NCBI RefSeq assembly: GCF_039542035.1
Contig: NZ_BAABHJ010000039.1
Coordinates: forward strand, 1 to 64,000
Length of the DNA: 64,000 bases
Origin: Actinoallomurus liliacearum
GTDB taxonomy: Bacteria; Actinomycetota; Actinomycetes; Streptosporangiales; Streptosporangiaceae
Direction: 5' to 3'
In this document: piece after piece, positions 33,080 through 41,834 of the stretch
Numbering within the stretch: the stretch's first letter is position 1
Layout: each line of letters starts with the position of its first letter
The notes under the pieces: model-generated
Database searches by the model: none
The model's input: only the letters and a program-made list of their open reading frames with translations
What the model was told of the DNA's origin: nothing
Position numbers and translations under genes: made by a program

Positions 33080-34782
33080 AGGCCTCCCGTGTTCTCGGGC
33101 GTCCCGCCGATGACGATGACCTTGTCGGCCTCCGGCGCCAGGTGCAGGTCGTGGGTGATGAGGATGGTCGTACGGCCGGCCATCAGCCGCCGTAGCGGCT
33201 CCAGCACCCGGCGGGCCGTCGGCGCGTCCAGGCCGGTGGTCGGCTCGTCGAGGATCAGCACCGGACTGTCGCGGAGCATCGCCCGCGCGATGGCGATCCG
33301 CTGCCGCTGCCCGCCGGACAGCAGACGGCCCCGCTGCCCGACGGGCGTGTCGTACCCCTGGGGCAGCGCCGCGATGAAGTCGTGCGCCTCGGCGGACCGC
33401 GCCGCGGCGACGATCTGCTCGTCGGTGGCGTCCGGCCTGCCGTACGCGATGTTGTCGCGTACGGTGCCGGGGAACAGCATGGTCTCCTGCTGCATCAGCG
33501 TCACCGTGTCCCGCAGGGTCGCCAGCGACAGTTCGCGGATGTCGACGCCGTCGAGGCGGATCCGTCCGAACCGCGGGTCGTAGAACCGCAGCAGCAGCTT
33601 GGTGATGGTCGACTTGCCCGAACCGCTCGGCCCCGTCAGCAGCACGAGCTCCTCGGGCCCGGCGCGGAACGACAGGTTCTCGATCGCGGGCCGGTCCTTG
33701 CCGGGGTAGGAGAACGTGACGTTGTCGAACGCCACCCGTCCCCGTCGCGCGGTCCGCGTACGGGCCGCCGGACGGTTGGCCACCGCGGGCGGGGTCTCCA
33801 TGAGTTCGACGATCCGCTCGGCGCTCGCGGTCGCCTCCGAGGCCGTCAGGGTGACCTGCCCCAGACTCTGGATCGGGGGGTACAGGTAGCCGAGGTAGGC
33901 GGCGAAGGACAGCAGGCCGCCCAGGGTGACGCGGTCGTTCGTGAGCTCCCAGGCGCCGAGGCCGAGCACGACGAGGACGCACACCGTCTCGATGACCTGG
34001 ACGAGCGGCTCGTACAGCGCGGCCAGGCGTGTCTCGGCCATCTTGGCCTCCAGCCACGACAGGCCCTCCCGGTGCAGCCGCCGCTGCTCGGCCCGCTGCC
34101 GGTTGTACGCCTGGACGAGCGCCTGATTCGACAGGCTCTCCTCGACCACGCTCGTCAGCGCGCCGTCGCTCTCCCGCTCCTGGACGGCGGCGTCCCGGAA
34201 CCGCGCGGTGAAGTTCCGCATCGCGAGCCAGAACAGCGGGGCGACGGCGAACGACACGAGCGCCAGGTCCCACCGCACGGACAGCGCCGCGCCCGCGAAG
34301 AAGACCGCGCCGACCGCCGCCGTGACCGCACTGATCACGCCGGAGGCGGCGAACTGCTCGATCGCCTCGATGTCCCCGGTGAGCCGGATCATGAGATCAC
34401 CGAGGTCGCGGTTGTCGAGGAAGTCGGGAGACAGCCGCTGGACGTGGGCGAACACCGCGTCGCGCAGCCGGAGCAGGAACCGCTCTCCGACCAGGGTGGT
34501 GAGGTAGCTCCCGCCGAAGGTCGCGACGCCCGACAGGACCGTGACCCCCAGCCACATCAAGGCCGGTGTCCAGAAGGCGTGCAGGTTCTTGGCGGCCAGG
34601 ACCCGGTCGGTGATGTCACCGAACAGCCGGATCGCGACGACCTCACAGGCCGTGGAGAGGATGAGGAGGAGCGCGCCGGCCACGAGCCATCGGCGCATTC
34701 CGCGGGTGTACGGCCAGAAACGGCGGAACGCCTCCCGCGATGAAATTCCGGAAGACCCCTCTTTCGCGGGCGAGCGATGCAT
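33049..34782 (-). CDS. ABC exporter, fused permease-ATPase half-transporter
   Basis: 577 residues from ATG 34782. Six membrane helices fill residues about 30-315, followed by an ATPase with Walker A GPSGSGKST, signature LLSGGQRQR, Walker B VLILDEPT and the H-loop ITHD. It is a type I (MsbA/Atm1-like) homodimer without an N-terminal C39 peptidase, so it would export a substrate that is not cleaved by the transporter itself. The gene lies 76 nt downstream of a 38-residue peptide gene on the same strand, separated by a 21-bp stem-loop. That makes the peptide the leading, untested, candidate substrate. Confidence 0.93.
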   Translation of the reverse strand: MHRSPAKEGSSGISSREAFRRFWPYTRGMRRWLVAGALLLILSTACEVVAIRLFGDITDRVLAAKNLHAFWTPALMWLGVTVLSGVATFGGSYLTTLVGERFLLRLRDAVFAHVQRLSPDFLDNRDLGDLMIRLTGDIEAIEQFAASGVISAVTAAVGAVFFAGAALSVRWDLALVSFAVAPLFWLAMRNFTARFRDAAVQERESDGALTSVVEESLSNQALVQAYNRQRAEQRRLHREGLSWLEAKMAETRLAALYEPLVQVIETVCVLVVLGLGAWELTNDRVTLGGLLSFAAYLGYLYPPIQSLGQVTLTASEATASAERIVELMETPPAVANRPAARTRTARRGRVAFDNVTFSYPGKDRPAIENLSFRAGPEELVLLTGPSGSGKSTITKLLLRFYDPRFGRIRLDGVDIRELSLATLRDTVTLMQQETMLFPGTVRDNIAYGRPDATDEQIVAAARSAEAHDFIAALPQGYDTPVGQRGRLLSGGQRQRIAIARAMLRDSPVLILDEPTTGLDAPTARRVLEPLRRLMAGRTTILITHDLHLAPEADKVIVIGGTPENTGGLQRTAAVPHR

Positions 34783-34805
34783 GACCACCAATTCCTCGGG
34801 CCGGT

Positions 34806-34852
34806 GAAGAGGGGAGCCGACGGGCCTATGAGGCCCGTCGGCTCCCCTCTTC
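34806..34852 (-). terminator. Attenuator-like hairpin between peptide and exporter genes
   Basis: Perfect 21-bp stem (34806-34826 with 34832-34852) around the loop TATGA. It starts six nt after the peptide stop and ends 24 nt before the exporter start. In small-peptide operons such hairpins keep peptide mRNA abundant while letting some read-through reach the exporter. Confidence 0.85.
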
Positions 34853-34858
34853 GGCTGG

Positions 34859-34975
34859 TCAGCGCTGGCCGGCCGGCTTGGGCAGCGGCTTGGTGGTCTT
34901 GCCGTGGTGCTTGCGCGGCGGCTTCGGAGCGGGCTTCTTCTTCGGGGGAATCGGGGCGATCTTACGGAAGCTCAT
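34859..34975 (-). CDS. Small Lys/Pro-rich peptide, possible exporter substrate
   Basis: 38 codons from ATG 34975 with AAGGA about seven bases upstream; too short for usual gene calling. It begins MSFRKIAPIPPKKKP, has a middle RKHHGK and ends PKPAGQR. By count it holds 10 Pro, 9 Lys and 3 Arg, no Cys, no acidic residue and only two hydrophobic spots, so a net charge near +12. No family is recognised. It lies upstream of an ABC exporter, separated by a strong hairpin. It could be a secreted cationic peptide, a RiPP-like precursor (though no modifying enzyme is near) or a nucleic-acid-binding peptide. Confidence 0.65.
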   Translation of the reverse strand: MSFRKIAPIPPKKKPAPKPPRKHHGKTTKPLPKPAGQR

Positions 34976-35075
34976 TGCCGTATCCTTCCTTCGTCATCCT
35001 CGCCGTTCGGCGCTGACAGGAAAGACGTTAGAAGGCCCGGCTGAAAGCCCGCCAAGACGAACGTGAAAGGCGATT

Positions 35076-35092
35076 GAGATCTCTCTGAGATC
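35076..35092 (-). promoter_or_regulatory. Direct repeat upstream of peptide/exporter operon
   Basis: On the minus strand TCTCAG-N5-TCTCAA is a direct repeat with an 11-nt period, typical of OmpR/PhoB-family response-regulator sites. It lies about 100 nt upstream of the peptide gene and matches the TCTCAY repeats at 51134-51150 and 52544-52560. Confidence 0.5.
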
Positions 35093-35107
35093 GCTTAAGG
35101 CGCCGGT

Positions 35108-36124
35108 TCAGGGCCGCAGCAGGGCCTTGATGGCTCGGCGCTCGTCCATCGCGGCGTACGCCTCGGCCACCTTCTCCAGCGGCAGGGTCAGGTCGAAGAC
35201 CTCGCCCGGCTCGATGCGGTGCTCCCAGACCCGCTCGAGGAGGTCGGGCAGGTAGGCCCGTGCCGGGGCCGGGCCACCGCGCAGGCCGACGTTCTTCCAG
35301 AACATGTGCTCTTGCGGGATGTCGGTGATGTGGGGGACGCCGACCCAGCCGACCATGCCGCCGGGGCGGGCGGAGCGGAGCGCCTGCGCCACGGACTCGT
35401 CGGTGCCGACGCATTCGAGGACGGAGTCGGCGCCGACGCCGCCGGTGAGCTCCTTGACCGCCTCGACACCGGCGTCACCGCGCTCGGCGACGACGTCCGT
35501 GGCGCCGAACCGGCGGGCGACCGCCTGCCGGTCCGCGTGGCGGCTCATCGCGATGATCCGTTCCGCGCCGAGCTCACGTGCCGCGAGCACACCGCAGAGG
35601 CCGACCGCGCCGTCGCCGACCACGACGACGGTGCCGCCGGGCCGCACGTCCGCGCAGACCGCGGCGTGCCAGCCGGTGCACATCACGTCGGAGAGGGCCA
35701 GGATGCCGGGCACCAGGTCGTCGGCCGGCCGCTCCGGGGTGGCGAGCAGGGTGCCGTCGGCGTTCTGGACGCGGATGAGCTCGGCCTGGCAGCCGTCGTA
35801 ACCGGTGCGGTTCCGGCAGTTGGCGTGCGCGCCGGCCCGGCAGAGCGGGCAGGTGTTGTCGCTGGTGAGGAAGCCGCCGACGACGAACTGGCCGGGCCGG
35901 ACCGACGTCACCGCGGAGCCGACCTCCTCGACGACGCCGACGTACTCGTGGCCGATGGGCGTGGGCTGCGGCACCTCGTTGATGCCGCGGTACCGCCACA
36001 GGTCCGAGCCGCACACACAGGTCGCGACCGTGCGGACGATCGCGTCGGTGGGCTCGATGATCGTCGGGTCGGGGCGCTCCTCGAAACGGATGTCGCCGGG
36101 GCCGTGAATGATCGTGCCGCGCAT
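35108..36124 (-). CDS. Zinc-dependent alcohol dehydrogenase family protein
   Basis: 338 residues from ATG 36124 with AGGAG six bases upstream. The medium-chain fold is clear: TCVCGSDLWRYRG with catalytic zinc Cys, GHEYVGVVEEVG, the structural zinc cluster CPLCRAGAHANC, and the NAD(P) motif GDGAVGLCGVLAARELGAERI. The glutathione-independent formaldehyde/threonine dehydrogenase-like subgroup is plausible; the substrate is unknown. It is divergent from an MmyB-type regulator across a 277-nt gap, and that pairing is common for stress-related dehydrogenases. Confidence 0.93.
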   Translation of the reverse strand: MRGTIIHGPGDIRFEERPDPTIIEPTDAIVRTVATCVCGSDLWRYRGINEVPQPTPIGHEYVGVVEEVGSAVTSVRPGQFVVGGFLTSDNTCPLCRAGAHANCRNRTGYDGCQAELIRVQNADGTLLATPERPADDLVPGILALSDVMCTGWHAAVCADVRPGGTVVVVGDGAVGLCGVLAARELGAERIIAMSRHADRQAVARRFGATDVVAERGDAGVEAVKELTGGVGADSVLECVGTDESVAQALRSARPGGMVGWVGVPHITDIPQEHMFWKNVGLRGGPAPARAYLPDLLERVWEHRIEPGEVFDLTLPLEKVAEAYAAMDERRAIKALLRP

Positions 36125-36332
36125 GGGCAACTCCTGTCTGGCTAATCGGGGGGAACAGATCGTACGAGGCCGGATGGTCGGGGTCAGCGGCCGATCATGC
36201 GCATCTGGGCCTCGTTCTCTTCCTTGGTCTGCTCGCTGCCGTCGTGCGCCGCTCGCCCGCCGCAGGGCGGCCGGGACGGCCCGGGCCGCCGACGCGGCCC
36301 ATCTCCAGGAAACGGCCTTTTGCCAGGTGGCG

Positions 36333-36357
36333 GCAGTGCCTGTCGTTCCAGGTAATG
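36333..36357. promoter_or_regulatory. Possible operator in dehydrogenase/MmyB divergent region
   Basis: AGGTA-N7-TACCT (about 36350-36366) with a nearby repeated CCAG lies 35-70 nt upstream of the regulator start. It is the only clear dyad in the gap and could be bound by the XRE-type protein itself. Confidence 0.35.
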
Positions 36358-36401
36358 CCAGTACCTGCTTCGCCGAGCGGCCGTGCGCATACCGTGGGGG
36401 C

Positions 36402-37286
36402 ATGGACGATCGCGCCGAGATCAAGGAGTTCCTCGCCTCCCGCCGGGCCCGTGTCACCCCCGAGCAGGCGGGCCTGCCCGCCTACGGCGGCAACCGCCGG
36501 GTGAAGGGGCTGCGCCGGGAGGAGGTCGCGATGCTGGCCGGCGTCTCGGTCGACTACTACGTGCGGCTCGAGCGCGGCAACCTGTCCGGCGCCTCCGACG
36601 GCGTCCTGGACGGCGTCGCCCGCGCCCTGCAACTCGACGACGCCGAACGCGAGCACCTCTTCGATCTCGCTCGGCGCGCTCCCGCGTCCGCCGCGACCCG
36701 CCGCAAGGCCCCTGCCCGGCGGCTACGGCCCGCGCTCCAGCACATGCTGGACGCCATCGGCGACGCGCCCGCCTGGATCCGCAACGACCACCACGACGTG
36801 CTGGCCACCAACCGCCTGGCCCGTGCCCTGTACGCGCCGATCCTGGCCGATCCCCGCCGCCCCGCCAACACCGCCCGCTTCATCTACCTCGACCCCGCCG
36901 CCCGCGAGTTCTTCACCGACTGGGACAAGGCCGCCGACGACATCGCGGCCATCCTCCGCGCCGACGCCGGACGTAACCCCTACGACAAGACCCTCACCGA
37001 TCTCATCGGGGAACTGTCCACCCGAAGCGAGGTCTTCCGGCGACGCTGGGCCGACCACAACGTCCGGTACCACCGCACCGGCGTCAAGAGGATCCACCAC
37101 CCGGCCGTCGGCGACCTCGAACTCCACTTCGAGGCCATGACCCTGACCTCCGAACCGGGCCTCACCCTGATCATCTACACCGCGACCCCCGACACTCCCA
37201 GCGCCGACAACCTCCGCCTCCTGGCCACCTGGGCCGCCACCCAGGATCAGCCCGACCCCGCGATCCACGACGACCACCATCACTGA
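36402..37286 (+). CDS. XRE helix-turn-helix regulator with MmyB-like ligand domain
   Basis: 294 residues from ATG 36402. The N-terminal helix-turn-helix (EIKEFLASRRARVTPEQAG, then RRVKGLRREEVAMLAGVSVDYYVRLERG) and a C-terminal MmyB-like PAS domain (AWIRNDHHDVLATNRLARALY, FIYLDPAAREFFTDWDKAADD, HPAVGDLELHFEAMTL) form a very common actinomycete regulator type that binds a hydrophobic ligand. It ends in a His-rich tail. Its likely target is the divergent zinc dehydrogenase gene. A 12-bp hairpin terminator follows the gene. Confidence 0.94.
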   Translation: MDDRAEIKEFLASRRARVTPEQAGLPAYGGNRRVKGLRREEVAMLAGVSVDYYVRLERGNLSGASDGVLDGVARALQLDDAEREHLFDLARRAPASAATRRKAPARRLRPALQHMLDAIGDAPAWIRNDHHDVLATNRLARALYAPILADPRRPANTARFIYLDPAAREFFTDWDKAADDIAAILRADAGRNPYDKTLTDLIGELSTRSEVFRRRWADHNVRYHRTGVKRIHHPAVGDLELHFEAMTLTSEPGLTLIIYTATPDTPSADNLRLLATWAATQDQPDPAIHDDHHH

Positions 37287-37330
37287 TCGCGGCGCCCCGC
37301 AGTCCGTCATGGTGCCGGAGACCAGGCGAG

Positions 37331-37356
37331 GCGGCCCCGCAGTCCTGCGGGGCCGC
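37331..37356 (+). terminator. Hairpin terminator after MmyB-type gene
   Basis: GCGGCCCCGCAG and its exact complement are separated by only two bases, 45 nt past the stop. It may also serve the convergent gene at 37410. Confidence 0.85.
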
Positions 37357-37409
37357 GCGTGGGACTCGTCACCGAACCGTGCGGATCTCCCCGTCGGCGC
37401 GGTGACAGG

Positions 37410-37721
37410 TCATTCCGACCAGGAATAGCTGACCCGTACTCGCAGGGGGCTGCCCCAATCGATCGTGACCCAGGTCCGGATGCCCCCCTGGTAGGGCTCG
37501 ATGTTGCGGACGGTCATGCGCGCGTCTCCCATTATCGGCGCGTTGTTTCCGTCAACCTCCACGATCGAGGCGAACACCAGAGTGGTCGGCGTGATCCAGG
37601 GCGCTCCGACGTCGAGGATCACGTCTCCGTTCGCGGTGAAGTAGCCCCAGCCACCGGACATCGCCGTGACGCCATGCTTGGCGGCGGGCTCGATGAGGGT
37701 GTTGATCATCTGCAGTGTCAT
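37410..37721 (-). CDS. Small hypothetical protein, beta-rich
   Basis: 103 residues from ATG 37721, with AAAGGG nine to ten bases upstream; the frame is open upstream but without a better start. The sequence alternates hydrophobic and polar residues (GGWGYFTANGDVILDVG, TTLVFASIVEVDG, RMTVRNIEPYQGGIRTWVTIDW, VRVSYSWSE), as in a beta sandwich. No signal peptide, no Cys. I do not recognise a family. It lies downstream of, and on the same strand as, the GH78 gene (137 nt apart), so it may be transcribed with the rhamnosidase, but no functional link is visible. Confidence 0.7.
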   Translation of the reverse strand: MTLQMINTLIEPAAKHGVTAMSGGWGYFTANGDVILDVGAPWITPTTLVFASIVEVDGNNAPIMGDARMTVRNIEPYQGGIRTWVTIDWGSPLRVRVSYSWSE

Positions 37722-37857
37722 GGTTTCCCTTTCGGTGGGGTATGCGGCCGCGTCACGAGCGGCCTTCCCGCAGGCCCACCACGCCCACCCCGGTGACACA
37801 CCCGCCCTCGCCATGGCCGGGCAAAACGTCTGGTCGACGAGCCCGACGGGGCACTGG

Positions 37858-40413
37858 TCAGCCGAACGGCGCGCGGAAGGTGTGGCGGCCGGCGGTGACG
37901 TCCGTCGTCTCGCCGGCCGGCAGGATCACCCGCGCGGTCGCGTTCGGCGGGACCAGCACCTCGACCTGGAGTTCCCGCGTGGCCGGCAGCAGCCGCCAGC
38001 CGGCCTCGGCCCGGCCGTACGGGGTGTCGAGGGTGGCGGAGGCGTGGGTCAGGCCGCCGCCCGGGCGGGGGCGGACGAGCAGGCGCCGGTAGCCGGGCTC
38101 GTCGGGGGCGAGACCGGCGACGACGCGGTGCAGCCAGTCGGCCACCGCGCCGTAGGCGTAGTGGTTGAACGACGTCATCGTGCCCGGGTTGACCGTGCCG
38201 TCGGGCAGCAGGCTGTCCCAGCGCTCCCAGATCGTCGTGGCGCCCATCGTCACCTGGTACAGCCACGACGGGCACGCGCGTTGCAGCACCAGGCGGTACG
38301 CGGTCTCGTGCTCGCCGGCGTCGCACAGCGCGTCGCAGACCAGCGGCGTGCCGACGAACCCGGTGCCGATGCGGTGCCCATCGCGGCGGACCACCTCGGC
38401 GAGGCGCCGGCCCGCGGCCCGGCGGCTCGCCGCGTCCTCCAGCAGGCCGAAGCCGAGCGCCAGCGCGTACCCGGTCTGCGAGTCGCCCGTCAGCCGCCCG
38501 TCCGGGCCCTGGTACTTGGCGCGGAACGCCGCGCGGACCCGTCCGGCCAGGTCGTCGTACCGCTCCCGGTCCGCGGTCTCGCCGAGCACCTCCGCCGTAC
38601 GGGCGACCAGGCCGGCGGAGTACGCGAGGTAGGCCGTGGCGACCAGGCCGTGCGGAGTACGGGTCGCGTCGGGCCGGTCGGGCGGCGCGGCCGGGTCGAG
38701 CCAGTCGCCGAACTGGAAGCCGGTGTCCCACACGTACCGGTCACCGGCCAGCGCGGCGATGCCGTCCACCCACGCGCGCATCGACGGGTACTGGCGGCGC
38801 AGCACGTCCCGGTCGCCGAACCGCCGGTACATCGTCCAGGGCACGATCACCGCCGCGTCGCCCCAGGCGGCGGCCGGCTGCGCGCCGTCGCCCTCGACCT
38901 TCACGTACGGAACGTACGGCGGGACGAGGCCGTCGTCGTGCTGCTCGGCGGCCAGGTCGGTCAGCCAGGAGGCGAACAGGCCGCCGCACGCGTACAGGAA
39001 CGCCGCGGCCGGCGCGAACACCTGCGCGTCGCCCGTCCAGCCGAACCGCTCGTCGCGTTGCGGGCAGTCGGTGGGCAGGTCGACGAAGTTGCCGCGCATG
39101 CTCCACACCGCGTTCTCGTGCAGGCGGTTCAGCATCGGGTCGGAGCAGGTGAACCGGCCGGTGCGGGTCATGTCGGTGTGGCAGACGACGGCGCGCACGT
39201 CGGCCGGGTCGAGCGTCCCCGGCCAGCCGCGCACCTCGGCGTAGCGGAACCCGTGGTAGGTGAAACGCGGCTCCCATTCCTCGGTCCCGGTGCCGCGCAG
39301 CACGTACTCGTCGGTGGCGCGGGCCGTGCGCAGTGGCCGGACGCACAGGCCGCCGCGTTCGTCGAGCACCTCCGCGTGGCGCAGGGTCACCACGCGCCCG
39401 GCCGGGCCGCTGACCCGGATGCGCAGCCGCCCGGCGATGTTCTGCCCGAAGTCGAGGATGGGGTGACCGTCCGGCGACTCGGTGACCGCCACGGGTTCGA
39501 GGACCTCGGTACGGCGCACCGGCGGCCCGTCGGGGGCGACCAGCCGGGCCGGGTCGGCGGCCACGACGCGCACCGCCCCCCACGCCTCGTCGTCGAAGCC
39601 GGGCATCGACCAGCCGGGAGGTTCGGCCCGGGCGTCGTGGCGTTCGCCGTCGTACAGGTCGGACGCCACGATCGGGCCGGGCGCGCAGGTCCAGCCGGGG
39701 CCGGTGCCGACGCGGTCGATCGTGCCGTCGGCGTACCGGACCTCCAGCTGGGCGAGCAGCGCGACCTCGTCGCCGTAGTACGCCGAGCCGTCGGCCCAGC
39801 CGAGCCGCCCGTGGTACCAGCCGTCGCCGAGAAGGGCGCCGAGCGCGTTCGGTCCGGGACGCAGCAGGTCCGTGACGTCGTACGTCTGGTACCGCAGGCG
39901 GTTCCGGTAGCTGGTCCAGCCGGGCGCCAGCACGTGGTCGCCGACCCGCGTGCCGTTCAGCTCGATCTCGTAGACGCCGAGCGCGGTGGCGTACAACCGG
40001 GCGGAGACGAATCCGTCCCGCAGGTCGAAGCCGTGGCGCAGCAACCGGTCCGCGCCGCCGGTGACGAACGCGGCGGTCCAGTCGCCCGGTCTCAGGAGGG
40101 CCGCCTCGACCGGGACCGCCTCGCTCCACGGCGACGGGCCGGCGCCGTCGGGTCCCCAGACCCGCACGCGTACCCGGCGCCGGTCCCGGGAGGCGAGCGG
40201 CGGCGCGGGCCAGGGCACCAGCACGGACTCGCCGGTCTTCTCCCGGCCGGTGTCCCAGACCACCGTGCCGGCCTCGTCGAGCACCTGGATCTGCCGGACG
40301 GTCTGCCGCCAGCCCGTCGCGTCGGTGACCGTCGTCCACGACACCCGCGGCCGGTGTACGCCGATGCCGAGAGCCTCGCGGTGGTGTTCGAAACGGACGT
40401 CCGTCACCTTCAC
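37858..40413 (-). CDS. Alpha-L-rhamnosidase, GH78
   Basis: 851 residues from GTG 40413, which has GGTGGAG six bases upstream; GTG 40425 is an alternative. The layout is typical: N-terminal beta-sandwich domains (LYATALGVYEIELNG, GWTSYRNRLRYQTYDVTDLL), a Bac_rhamnosid region (DFGQNIAGRLRI, HAEVLDERGGL) and the (alpha/alpha)6 catalytic domain with the motif DCPQRDERFGWTGDAQVF that supplies the acid residues. The C-terminal sandwich closes with VLVPPNATARVILPAG. No signal peptide, so it probably acts on imported rhamnosides. It is divergent from an AraC gene and next to a sugar ABC operon. Confidence 0.95.
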   Translation of the reverse strand: MKVTDVRFEHHREALGIGVHRPRVSWTTVTDATGWRQTVRQIQVLDEAGTVVWDTGREKTGESVLVPWPAPPLASRDRRRVRVRVWGPDGAGPSPWSEAVPVEAALLRPGDWTAAFVTGGADRLLRHGFDLRDGFVSARLYATALGVYEIELNGTRVGDHVLAPGWTSYRNRLRYQTYDVTDLLRPGPNALGALLGDGWYHGRLGWADGSAYYGDEVALLAQLEVRYADGTIDRVGTGPGWTCAPGPIVASDLYDGERHDARAEPPGWSMPGFDDEAWGAVRVVAADPARLVAPDGPPVRRTEVLEPVAVTESPDGHPILDFGQNIAGRLRIRVSGPAGRVVTLRHAEVLDERGGLCVRPLRTARATDEYVLRGTGTEEWEPRFTYHGFRYAEVRGWPGTLDPADVRAVVCHTDMTRTGRFTCSDPMLNRLHENAVWSMRGNFVDLPTDCPQRDERFGWTGDAQVFAPAAAFLYACGGLFASWLTDLAAEQHDDGLVPPYVPYVKVEGDGAQPAAAWGDAAVIVPWTMYRRFGDRDVLRRQYPSMRAWVDGIAALAGDRYVWDTGFQFGDWLDPAAPPDRPDATRTPHGLVATAYLAYSAGLVARTAEVLGETADRERYDDLAGRVRAAFRAKYQGPDGRLTGDSQTGYALALGFGLLEDAASRRAAGRRLAEVVRRDGHRIGTGFVGTPLVCDALCDAGEHETAYRLVLQRACPSWLYQVTMGATTIWERWDSLLPDGTVNPGTMTSFNHYAYGAVADWLHRVVAGLAPDEPGYRRLLVRPRPGGGLTHASATLDTPYGRAEAGWRLLPATRELQVEVLVPPNATARVILPAGETTDVTAGRHTFRAPFG

Positions 40414-40505
40414 GCGGCACTCCACCGGGTCATCGTGTGGCGGAAGTTCGGTCGGTCGTCGGCCATAGAGGGGTCCTTCGCTGGACGTTCTGATCCGTCC
40501 GCTGC

Positions 40506-40528
40506 GGCACCGGGCAGGTCCCGGTGCC
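40506..40528. repeat. Inverted repeat in GH78/AraC divergent region
   Basis: GGCACCGGG-N5-CCCGGTGCC, a perfect 9-bp inverted repeat, midway in the 266-nt gap between the GH78 and AraC genes. It could be an operator or a 5' leader hairpin of the GH78 mRNA. Confidence 0.45.
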
Positions 40529-40679
40529 GTTTCGAGTCCGCCGTCGGGCCGAGGGCACCGCTCCGGCCTCGGACTCTTCGCGTCGTCGGTATTGGGATCA
40601 TGCGGCGTGGCCGACCCGGCCGAATAGCCCGCGATGAGCTTCGAGTAGCACGAAATTGATATCGCGCTAATCTCGCCCC

Positions 40680-41600
40680 ATGACCGAGCCGGTGGAGCTG
40701 TCGCGGGCCGGCCTGACGTATCTCACCGGCGGCGCGCCCGCGTACGCGGGCCGTTACGTGCACGCGCGGTCCCATGTCGCGCACACGCACAGCTTCCTGG
40801 AGATCGCGGTGGTGGTCGGCGGCGTCGGCGTGCACCACTCCCCGGCGGGCCGCCGTGACCTGCGGTCCGGCGACGTCATGGTGCTGCGCCCAGGTGTGTG
40901 GCACGGCTACGAACGGTGCCGCGACCTCGCCCTCTACAACTGCTGCGTCAGCACCGGGCTGCTCCAGCACGAGCTGTCCTGGACCCGCGAGGACCCACTC
41001 CTGGGGCACCTGCTGTGGACCGGGCCGATGTCGGCACAGCGGCGCGGCACGCTGAGCACGACGCTCGACCCGGCCGCGCTGAAGGAGTGCACGGCGCAGC
41101 TCCGCGAGTTGAGCCGGCTCGGGCCCGCGGCGGACCGCGGCGCCGTGATCGGGCGGCTGCTGCTGTTCACGACCCGGCTGGCCCGCGCCGTCGCGGCCGC
41201 CGAAGGGGTGCCCGCCGGGCGGCCCCCGACCCATCCGGCCGCCGTGCGGGCGATGCGACTGCTGGAGTCGCGTCCCGCGCACGCCTGGACGCTCGCCGAG
41301 CTCGCCGGCGAACTGCACATCACACCGAGCCACCTCGTACGGGTGTTCAAGACCGCCACCGGCCTGCCGCCGATGGCCTACCTGTCCCGGCTGCGGGCCG
41401 AGATCGCGGCCTCGCTCCTGCTGCGCACGGCGCAGCCGATCACGCAGATCAGCCGGTCGGTGGGCTGGCCGGACCAGAACTACTTCGCCCGCCGGTTCAA
41501 GGCGCACTTCGGCCTCACCGCGACCGCCTACCGGCAGCGGTTCGCCGAGCAGGCCCCGTTCCCGCTCGTGCCGCGCGAGCCGGTTCTCCCGGACGCCTGA
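40680..41600 (+). CDS. AraC family regulator with cupin sensor domain
   Basis: 306 residues from ATG 40680. The N-terminal cupin (HSFLEIAVVVGGVGVHHSPAGRRDLRSGDVMVLRPGVWHGY) binds a sugar in related proteins. The C-terminal pair of helix-turn-helices (WTLAELAGELHITPSHLVRVFKTATGLPPMAYLSRLR and PITQISRSVGWPDQNYFARRFKAHFGLTATAYRQR) is complete. There is no binding site before the ATG, so a leaderless mRNA is likely. It is divergent from the GH78 gene and precedes the DeoR gene; by analogy with RhaR/RhaS it probably activates the rhamnosidase gene when rhamnose is present. Confidence 0.94.
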   Translation: MTEPVELSRAGLTYLTGGAPAYAGRYVHARSHVAHTHSFLEIAVVVGGVGVHHSPAGRRDLRSGDVMVLRPGVWHGYERCRDLALYNCCVSTGLLQHELSWTREDPLLGHLLWTGPMSAQRRGTLSTTLDPAALKECTAQLRELSRLGPAADRGAVIGRLLLFTTRLARAVAAAEGVPAGRPPTHPAAVRAMRLLESRPAHAWTLAELAGELHITPSHLVRVFKTATGLPPMAYLSRLRAEIAASLLLRTAQPITQISRSVGWPDQNYFARRFKAHFGLTATAYRQRFAEQAPFPLVPREPVLPDA

Positions 41601-41615
41601 TTCGCGCGTTATCTC

Positions 41616-41627
41616 GGTTTTAAAACC
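41616..41627. promoter_or_regulatory. AT-rich palindrome downstream of AraC gene
   Basis: GGTTTTAAAACC is a perfect 12-bp palindrome standing out in GC-rich sequence. It lies about 200 nt upstream of the DeoR gene and 16 nt past the AraC stop. It is a possible regulator site. Confidence 0.4.
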
Positions 41628-41732
41628 ACACGTCAACGCGTGAACTCCGGCCGGGCCGGGTGGGCGCGGCGCACGCGTCGCCCGGGTTACGGCAGGTCTC
41701 CGCTGGACTTATGTCCGATCGATAACGGGGGC

Positions 41733-41760
41733 TTGACGTCGGTTACATGCGTGCTACAAG
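41733..41760 (+). promoter_or_regulatory. Promoter of DeoR/sugar ABC operon
   Basis: TTGACG at 41733 and TACAAG at 41755 are separated by 16 nt. The GGAC-TTAT-GTCC dyad at 41705-41716 lies just upstream. The DeoR gene starts at 41835 with a good binding site, leaving a leader of about 67 nt. Confidence 0.55.
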
Positions 41761-41834
41761 ATCCGGAAACCACCCGACGTGGATGTGAAGATCACGGCAT
41801 TGAGTGTTATGTCGCTGATCTGACGGAGGAGCGG

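Noticed and set aside
34806..34852. Hairpin as the end of an insertion sequence
   Set aside because: It is a single short perfect stem between two co-oriented genes, with no transposase and no matching repeat elsewhere.
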